A stretch of 64,000 bases of DNA from Valencia hispanica (taxonomy: Eukaryota > Chordata > Actinopteri > Cyprinodontiformes > Valenciidae): contig OY747705.1 in NCBI GenBank assembly GCA_963556495.2, positions 37,843,798 through 37,907,797 of the forward strand, written 5' to 3'. The notes under the pieces are model-generated. The model saw nothing but the letters and a program-made list of their open reading frames with translations. It ran no database searches and was not told the origin of the DNA. Shown here piece after piece: positions 57,421-64,000 of this stretch. Position numbers and translations under genes: made by a program. The first letter of the stretch is position 1. The number at the start of each line of letters is the position of its first letter.

Positions 57421-57807
57421 TAGGAGTAAGGAGTAAGTCATGTTTTGAAAAATACAGTTCATGTAGAGGAAGTAAAGTCACATTTCCACTAAAATACTGT
57501 GACTGTGAAGTCTTTGCAAAGTTAAATGGCTTTTATATAATGCTCTGGATAGCAAAAGTTACTTAATTTGTCTTTTTTTTTTTTTTACTAACTAAAAAAT
57601 GAAAGTATATACTTCCTCTGGGTTCCCTTCAACGGATATCAGGGAAGAAAAATTAAAAAATATCTTAAAATATTAAGGATTCTGTCATTGAAATTAAAAC
57701 TTAAATACCACCACAACCAAGTAATGTCAGGTGAAGGAGGAGAGAGCAGCCGTTCTGCCCCGTAACATGTGTGTGAGAAGGCAAGAGAGTGGATCAACAG
57801 TGTTTTA

Positions 57808-59245
57808 TACACTCAACAAAAATATAAACGCAACACCTTTGTTTCTGCTCCCATTTTTCATGAGATTGACTTAAAGATCTAAAATTCATTCCAGATACAC
57901 AATATTACCATTTCTCTCAAACATTGTTCACAAATCAGTCTAAATGTGTGATAGTGAGCACTTCTGCTTTGCTGAGATAATCCATCCCACCTCACAGGTG
58001 TGCCACATCAAGATGCTGATCTGACATCATGGTTAGTGCACAGGTGTACCTTATACTGCCCACAATAAAAGGCCACCCTGGAATGTGCAGTTTTGTCTCA
58101 CAGCAAAATGCCACAGATGCCACAAGCATTGAGGGAGCGTGCAATTGGCATGCTGACAGCAGGAATGTCAACCAGACCTGGGTTTGGATAACCAAACAAT
58201 TTCTGCACAAACTGTCAGAAACTGTCTCAGGGAAGCTCGACTGCATGCTCGTCGTCCTCATTGGGGTCTTGACCTGACTCCAGCTCGTCGCCGTAACAGA
58301 CTTGAGTGGGCAAATGCTCACATTCGATGGCGTCTGGCACGTTGGAGAGGTGTTCTCTTCACGGATGAATCTCTGTTTACATTGTTCAGGGCAGATGGCA
58401 GACAGCGTGTGTGGCGTCGTGTGGGTGAGCGCTTTGCTGATGTCAATCTTGTGGGTCGAATGGCCCATGGTGGTGGTGGGGTTATGGTATGGGCAGGCAT
58501 CTGTTATGGACGAAGAACACAGGTGCATTTTATTGATGGCATTTTGAATGCACAGACATACCGTGATGAGATCCTGAGGCCCATTGTTGTGCCATACATC
58601 CACGGACATCACCTCATGTTTCAGCAAGATAATGCACGGCCCCATGTTGCAAGGATCTGTACACAATTCTTGGAAGCTGAAAATGTCCCAGTTCTTGCAT
58701 GGCCAGCATACTCACCGGACATGTCACCCATTGAGCATGTTTGGGATGTGCTTGACCGGCGTATACGACAGCGTGTACCAGTTCCCACTAATAGCCAACA
58801 TCTTCGCACAGCCATTGAAGAGTGGACCAACATTCCACAGGCCACAATTGACAATCTGATAAACTCTATGCGAAGAAGATGTGTTGCCCTGCATGAGGCA
58901 AATGGTGGTCACACCAGATACTGACCGGTTCTGAGTCCCCAGACCCCCAATAAAGCAAAAAACTGCACATTCCAGGGTGGCCTTTTATTGTGGGCAGTAT
59001 AAGGTACACCTGTGCACCAATCATGATGTCAGATCAGCATCTTGATGTGGCACACCTGTGAGGTGGGATGGATTATCTCAGCAAAGCAGAAGTGCTCACT
59101 ATCACACATTTAGACTGATTTGTGAACAATGTTTGAGAGAAATGGTAATATTGTGTATCTGGAATGAATTTTAGATCTTTAAGTCCATCTCATGAAAAAT
59201 GGGAGCAGAAACAAAGGTGTTGCGTTTATATTTTTGTTGAGTGTA
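57808..59245 (+). mobile_element. Tc1-like transposon with 287-bp terminal repeats, 1,438 bp
   Basis: The left repeat 57808-58094 and right repeat 58959-59245 are near-perfect inverted copies; the outer end is TACACTCAACAAAAATATAA. TA flanks both sides (57806-57807, 59246-59247). The transposase is damaged only in its N-terminal part, so the element could be moved by an enzyme from elsewhere. It lies in rhophilin intron 3. Confidence 0.93.
58108..58924 (+). pseudogene. Tc1-like transposase with deleted DNA-binding domain
   Basis: The original start at 58108 reads MPQMPQALRERAIGMLTAG and stops after 27 codons at 58189-58191. A second frame, 58184-58924, resumes at ISAQTVRNCLREARLHARRP. The join removes about 60 residues of the paired-like helix-turn-helix region and shifts frame. 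The catalytic domain is complete: Asp in LFTDESLF, Asp in FQQDNARPH and Glu in SPDMSPIEHVWD, with 34 residues between the last two (DD34E), then RRRCVALHEANGGHTRY and a stop. A protein from the inner Met would lack DNA recognition. Confidence 0.9.
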
Positions 59246-59869
59246 TAATATAGAAATGTTGAACTTTTTCCTTACACAGTTGCACAGTTCAAAAGAGTTA
59301 GAGCTGTAAAGTCGTTGGTTCAAGACATTTTGAATGGATTTTATATGGTTGGATGAACCACAACATGAAAACAAAGCTTGAACTTTCCAGTTTCCATTAA
59401 GTAAAGGTAAAATTTACTGTACATCATCATAATGCACAATCACTCCAAAACAGATGTTCCACTCACTAAAACAGAAAGTACTTTTAAAAATTGAGTTTTT
59501 AGTGTCTTAAGATTCTTCACTATTATGTTTATAGTCCCCAGTAATGGTAATTGATAGAAAAAGACCACTGGCTCGATGCCTCAGGAGAGCTTCCTTTCAG
59601 TTTACAAAAACTAAAAACTTTTGGTTATTACATCAAACACATAATTCACAATGTCTTTTTCACTGGTGGCTTACGTGTGCCACGCCTTTCTTCATCTGTA
59701 CCCCTGCTGTGCCAAACCGTAAAGGTCAGTTGAAGGGGTTCTAAGCCAAAATAAGTCTACCTCTGTTAATATTGTTTATAATTCACTCGTGCCAACGGGA
59801 CAGCACTTACTCTTCTCCTATAACATTGGAGCATACAGCGTGAGGGAACTTTAACCATTTGCACAACTA
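59246..59869. other. rhophilin intron 3 sequence between transposons
   Basis: AT-rich DNA with no recognised feature. Confidence 0.4.
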
Positions 59870-60240
59870 GCCTGAATCATCCAGAGTCCTGGCTTCTCTC
59901 CAGAGCCCTCTTCTGTTCAGCTCGTCCCACAGGGTTTCTAAAACATTTAGATCTGAGCACTGAGAAAGCCATGGAGGAAGATTGAGTTTGTGTCTGTTGA
60001 ACCATTTCTGTGTTGATTCAGCCACATGTTTTGAATCGTTATCCAGATTTTTTTATTTAAAATCTCCTGGCATTTGAAAGAGTTCCCGATGATCTGCACT
60101 CTGAAAAGATAAAAACAGAAACAGGCCCTCAGCATCATAGATTGACCATCATACTTAATAATGGGAATGGGGTGCATATTCATCCTGTGTTTCACACCAG
60201 ATGCACCTGGATTACTTATTGGTAAGAAGTTCAATGCAAG
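59870..60240 (-). mobile_element. Tc1-like relic, antisense
   Basis: CAGCTCGTCCCACAGGGTTT, CTAAAACATTTAGATCTGAG, AAGCCATGGAGGAAGATTGA and GAATCGTTATCCAG are reverse Tc1-transposase text (the region before the first catalytic Asp). No intact frame. Confidence 0.55.
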
Positions 60241-61464
60241 GACAGAAAAATATACCATATACGCAGGTCAAAATAGAAATGCGCATCTTGTGGGAGGAGC
60301 TAGTGGCAGACGGTGTTTTTGCAAGATGGCAGCTGTCGATCTAGCGGAAAATAACTGTAAAATAGCGGGACAGTAGGCTAGCATTTGCGCAGGTTTGCAG
60401 GGTCAGTAACGTGAAAACTTTCAAAAGTGAAATGAACTTACCAGGTTGCCCTATCTCCTCACTTATATTCCTCCAAGCGAGGTCCTTTTTTTTCCTGTCT
60501 CTGTAGAGAAAGCAGCTGGTGTCGATTAGCTCGGGATTATTAGCCACGGCCGTTATCAGTATTTCCTCCATGTTTTATGAATGAATTTTGCCGGACCTGA
60601 CCCCGTGAACCCCCCAGACACCTTGACGCGCGTAAGCACGCCTATGCATTGAGTTTGCATGTACATCTGATGCTTCAAAAGGGTTCGGTGTGAACGCACT
60701 GTTACTTTAATGCAGGTTCTCTTATTTTTCCTATTTTGAGGAGAAATAGGCCTCTGTGTCCCTTAATATTAATGCCATCAAACAACTAAAATTGTTGCTG
60801 TAATTGTTATAGAGAAATCATTATCAGTGCCAATAATTTAAAAATAAAAATATATGGGGGTGCTAATAAGTGTGGAGGGTGCTGTATAAAACGGATTACT
60901 GTAAATCATAAGCTGCTTCAGGCGTGGATAAAGAGACTCTTCAGTCGGCCACTTTCTGAATGCATTAAAGGGTTTGCGGTGCGCAAAATACAAAAGAAGG
61001 GACAATTTAATGAAGAAAAACCCACTCATGTTTTCGGTTTTGCATCCAACCCGCAAATAGATGACACAGAACAACACATAGTGTGAGCAAAAGTAATCTT
61101 GAGTTTACTAAACTGCAGTCTAAGGGAAATATCATATGATAAGACTCTTAGGAGGGTTTCTGCGTCATATAATTAATGAGAAGATGTGAATCAAATTTGA
61201 AAATGAGGAAATTGAGTTAGTTGTGATGAAACCAGAGATCACACAGCTGGGAGTCTTTCAAAATGGTTAAACCTTATTGTGCAACCCCTCATACATTTTT
61301 CCTAAGCTTCTGTACGGTTTTATAACCCAGAGAAAACACTTAATTATGGTTACAATTTGAAAAGTGCCACAAGGTACTTGAAACTGTAACTGCATTGCTT
61401 CCAGGATACATTACAATCTGCATTCATTGCCCGCTCTTTTATAAAACAAAGTTAGACTTTTACC
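60241..61464. other. rhophilin intron 3 DNA, possible old transposon at 60250-60720
   Basis: 60260-60700 has CpG-rich patches (TACGCAGGTC; GACGCGCGTAAGCACGCC) unlike its neighbours, suggesting a decayed inverted-repeat element. I could not define its ends. 60720-61464 shows nothing recognisable. Confidence 0.35.
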
Positions 61465-61950
61465 ACTCAGTGCGTTTACATGCAGTAAGAGAAAGCCGAA
61501 TTATTGCCCTAGTCCGGCTGAAGTCGAACCGAAGTAGAGTTAGAGTAATCGAGCTAAGGCGCCTAGATAATGCGATTGGAAAACCAAACTACTCTGCATG
61601 TGAACTCCAACCCCGCCTCAGCCGAGATTTTCACGGGAAGTGACGAGACCGCGGAAGCAGCAATAACAACACTGGAACGAGCAGCAACAACGAGTGTAAC
61701 ACAATCAGACGGTACAGTACTTACTAAATGTTCTGTGCTGCAGCGCTTTTGTCGTCAGTTTCTTCGCTCATTGTCCAATCCTGCTTTTACTCCATCTGCT
61801 TCACTACTGTCAGCTTTTGTTTGCCATTTCTGTAACGCTCTATGCCAACCGGAAGAATGTCAGCGCGGAAGGACGCATTTCACCACCTAGCGAACGCATT
61901 TCATTCAATAATTCAATTTTCTGAGTGACATGTAAACTGGGATAAAGACT
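61465..61950. mobile_element. inverted-repeat transposon (GTTTACATG family)
   Basis: The left end GTGCGTTTACATGCAGTAAG with GAATTATTG pairs with the right end, which in reverse reads CAGTTTACATGTCACTCAG with GAATTATTG. Ends of this type belong to a common fish hAT-like group as I recall it. Inside is one short open frame without family features. Confidence 0.6.
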
Positions 61951-61960
61951 CACTTTCTGC

Positions 61961-62914
61961 TTAAAGTGTAACTGAACCCCATGAAAAATCATAACCCGGC
62001 CCCCAGACAACATTTGAAAATTCTACAAAGTGGGCGGTGCCAGGAAGAACGGAGGGGTATGGCCAAGTGTGGAGGATGAGCGAAGGGGGGAACGTGGAGG
62101 TGTGTTCAGGAGGACAGTGACAGCTCGTTTAATGTGACACTGAAACATGGACAGTGACCAAAGCGACGTTGGCAGTTTTGCAACTGATCGATCTGATCAA
62201 TGTTCATCTGTTTTGAACATTAGCCTATGTTAGCATTACCACTCAAAGACTGGACTCATCCTGTCTCCCTCTGCCTCAGCAGCACCGTCCTTGGGCGGCG
62301 CTGGCTCAGCGCCCTGAGCCAGCGGATCTCCTCCGTCGTCACCGGAGATAGAGTAGAGGGAGGCTTTATGGAGCCCAGCGGCCCCGAGCCGTATCAATTA
62401 GAGCCGTTGGCTCAGGGTGCTAAGTCAGCGCTGCCCAAGGCCGGTGCTGCCGAGGCAAAGGGAGATGGGAGGAGTCCGGTCTTTGAGTGGTAATGCTAAC
62501 ATAGGCTAACGTTCAAAACAGTATGTTAGCTATGCTAACTAAGTGCTAATGTGATAATAATGGTAACCTGAAAAACGCAATCCAACTCCAAACTCGCCAT
62601 GGGGCCGGTGTGTCTGATAGTTTTATACCCAAACCCACGGGGCGTGTCTGTGAGACCATGGCTGCTGTGACGCAGTCATTGCCTGTGACGTAAAGATGTA
62701 CCGCTCTCCACCAATCACAAAATTCATATGCACCAGCCACAGTTCAACCCTAAGAGGGCAGCACTAAGACATTTTTAGACCAAAAAGTGTAGAATTACAC
62801 AAGTTTACACGAAAATGTAAAAAAATCCCTAGAAACTAGAAGATTGCATTGGTAAATACCCATTTATACAGTTTAGAAGCAAAAAAAGTTGTTTTGGGGT
62901 TTAGTTACTCTTTA
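61961..62914. mobile_element. inverted-repeat transposon carrying a central fold-back, 0.95 kb
   Basis: The outer ends are TTAAAGTGTAACTGAACCCC (61961) and GGGGTTTAGTTACTCTTTA (ending 62914), reverse complements with few mismatches. The middle holds the near-palindromic 62210-62519. Confidence 0.7.
62210..62519. repeat. 310-bp fold-back: 116-bp inverted arms around a 78-base loop
   Basis: The arm at 62210-62325 pairs without gaps with 62404-62519; by eye 13 of 116 positions differ (about 89% identity). Outer arms carry TTAGCCTATGTTAGCATTAC, inner arms GCAGCACCG and CCTTGGGC. It is much richer in GC than its surroundings. An 88-codon open frame across it follows from the composition and has no protein-family feature. 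Confidence 0.9.
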
Positions 62915-63777
62915 GGCTATTAGTCTGATTATTGCCAAAAATAAAATAGATTTTAGATGTGCAAGTAAAAGTACTGACTGATGCTTCAATAAACTTCACA
63001 GTCCCTCTGAATCTTTACATATTCACAGCACATTGTTTGGTAGAGTTACCATCAACTTTTCTTTCCTAAAGTCTTCAGCTGTCCTGTACCACCAACACAA
63101 GAGTTTACGTTGTAAAAAAGGAGCAGAACTGAAAGTAGAAGGATAGTCTTTAAGATTATTGTCATTCTTTCATTGAACTTCTCTGTGTCTCTTTGCTTTG
63201 TCTCATTTTTGTTCAGTTATCTTTTGCCCTGAAAGCTGAGCCTTGTTAAAGTTAATTCGAGAATATCTACAGTATAAAATGGCCTTTGTGCAACAGTTGC
63301 TTCATATACACATGTGGGGGTCTTCTCCCTTTCTCATAAAGATTCAACTTTTGAGGAGGAGGAATAGCATAATTAAAACAAGGCGCTACTCTTTGCCTCC
63401 TGATTCATGTCGTGCCTGAATCTAATAGGATCAGCAGAGAAAGTGTCCCGAATTTAAAACTCATTCACTTTCCTCAGAACTCAAGAACAGTTACGAGGTT
63501 AGCATTAATAACTGTAAACATAACTATCTGCGTGTAGAGTGAGTAGATTCTGCCTTGGCTCAGAGATTTCTAAAACCCTGCTAACATGTCCAATTTTGGG
63601 ATGTCCCCCTGCAGATGTCTAAAGGGTAAAACTGAACCATTTTGCGGTCATCCATTTAGCCTTCCAGTTATCTACTCAACTCCCTCTCTCTAAGGACCCG
63701 CCTCCATACAAAATGCAGTTCTTTTTATTAGCTTCCCATACCTTTTGTGTTTTTCTCAGACTTTAAAACAACTCACT
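62915..63777. other. rhophilin intron 3 or downstream DNA
   Basis: AT-rich, nothing recognised. Confidence 0.4.
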
Positions 63778-63778
63778 G

Positions 63779-63812
<34 letters not shown>

Positions 63813-63820
63813 TAATAATG
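63778..63820. repeat. (AAT)n microsatellite
   Basis: About 14 ATA/AAT units with two GAT interruptions. Confidence 0.95.
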
Positions 63821-63849
63821 ACTAGGACATATTTTACACTGATTTACTA

Positions 63850-64000
63850 GGGATGTCTATTGGGGGGGGATTTGATATGTTGCGATACTATGAGTAAGAA
63901 GATAAATTGTGGTTCTTAAAGCTGGATTTAACTGTAGAAAAACCTTTACAGCATTCTTAACACTCCAACCTATTTCATATTTAACACTTTATTACTAGAT
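63850..64000 (+). repeat. dispersed repeat (TATTGCGATAC family), copy 2, cut by window end
   Basis: ATGTTGCGATACTATGAGTA, CATTCTTAACACTCCAACCT and TTTATTACTAGAT repeat 55300-55450 in the same orientation. Confidence 0.65.

Noticed and set aside
62227..62493. 88-codon open frame in the fold-back
   Set aside because: It spans an inverted repeat inside a transposon, has no family motif and follows from the GC-rich composition.
57299..64000. Further rhophilin exons
   Set aside because: I looked for the expected next exon (rest of HR1, then BRO1) on the plus strand and found no frame with matching residues, so it probably lies beyond the window.

Overview
The window reads as teleost fish nuclear DNA. 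It is AT-rich, its genes are split by long introns, and it carries Rex1 and Rex3 LINEs, L2-type LINE remnants, many Tc1/mariner copies from several families, and many short inverted-repeat transposons. No bacterial, plasmid, phage or CRISPR feature is visible.

Four host genes lie on the + strand, in this order. (1) The last two coding exons of a type I cytokine receptor (1067-2202). (2) A complete three-exon klhl26 (6125-12020, 604 codons), which encodes a BTB-BACK-Kelch substrate adaptor. (3) A complete 14-exon crtc1 (14914-42356, 607 codons), which encodes a CREB coactivator. (4) The first three coding exons of a rhophilin-family gene (53733-57298), which runs out of the window. KLHL26 and CRTC1 are also neighbours in the same orientation on human 19p13.11, so this is an ancient conserved block. 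All reading frames join exactly across the splice sites given.

The rest is mostly transposon-derived. The introns of klhl26 and crtc1 contain antisense and sense Tc1 relics, a Tc1-like element with perfect 24-bp ends and an uninterrupted 346-codon transposase (25257-26753), a Rex1 LINE (34370-37540) and a head-to-head pair of Rex3 fragments (39045-41630). A second Tc1-like element with 287-bp terminal repeats (57808-59245) lies in rhophilin intron 3. The last 2.5 kb hold nested inverted-repeat elements, including a 310-bp fold-back.

The most unusual host-gene signals are three. crtc1 intron 3 looks like a U12-type AT-AC intron. A (GT)11 microsatellite occupies the place of the polypyrimidine tract before crtc1 exon 10. 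Rhophilin intron 1 begins with GC rather than GT. I see no convincing wholly new multi-gene system: the window is a normal vertebrate gene neighbourhood with a heavy repeat load. Family names for the repeats come from remembered teleost repeats and were not searched.
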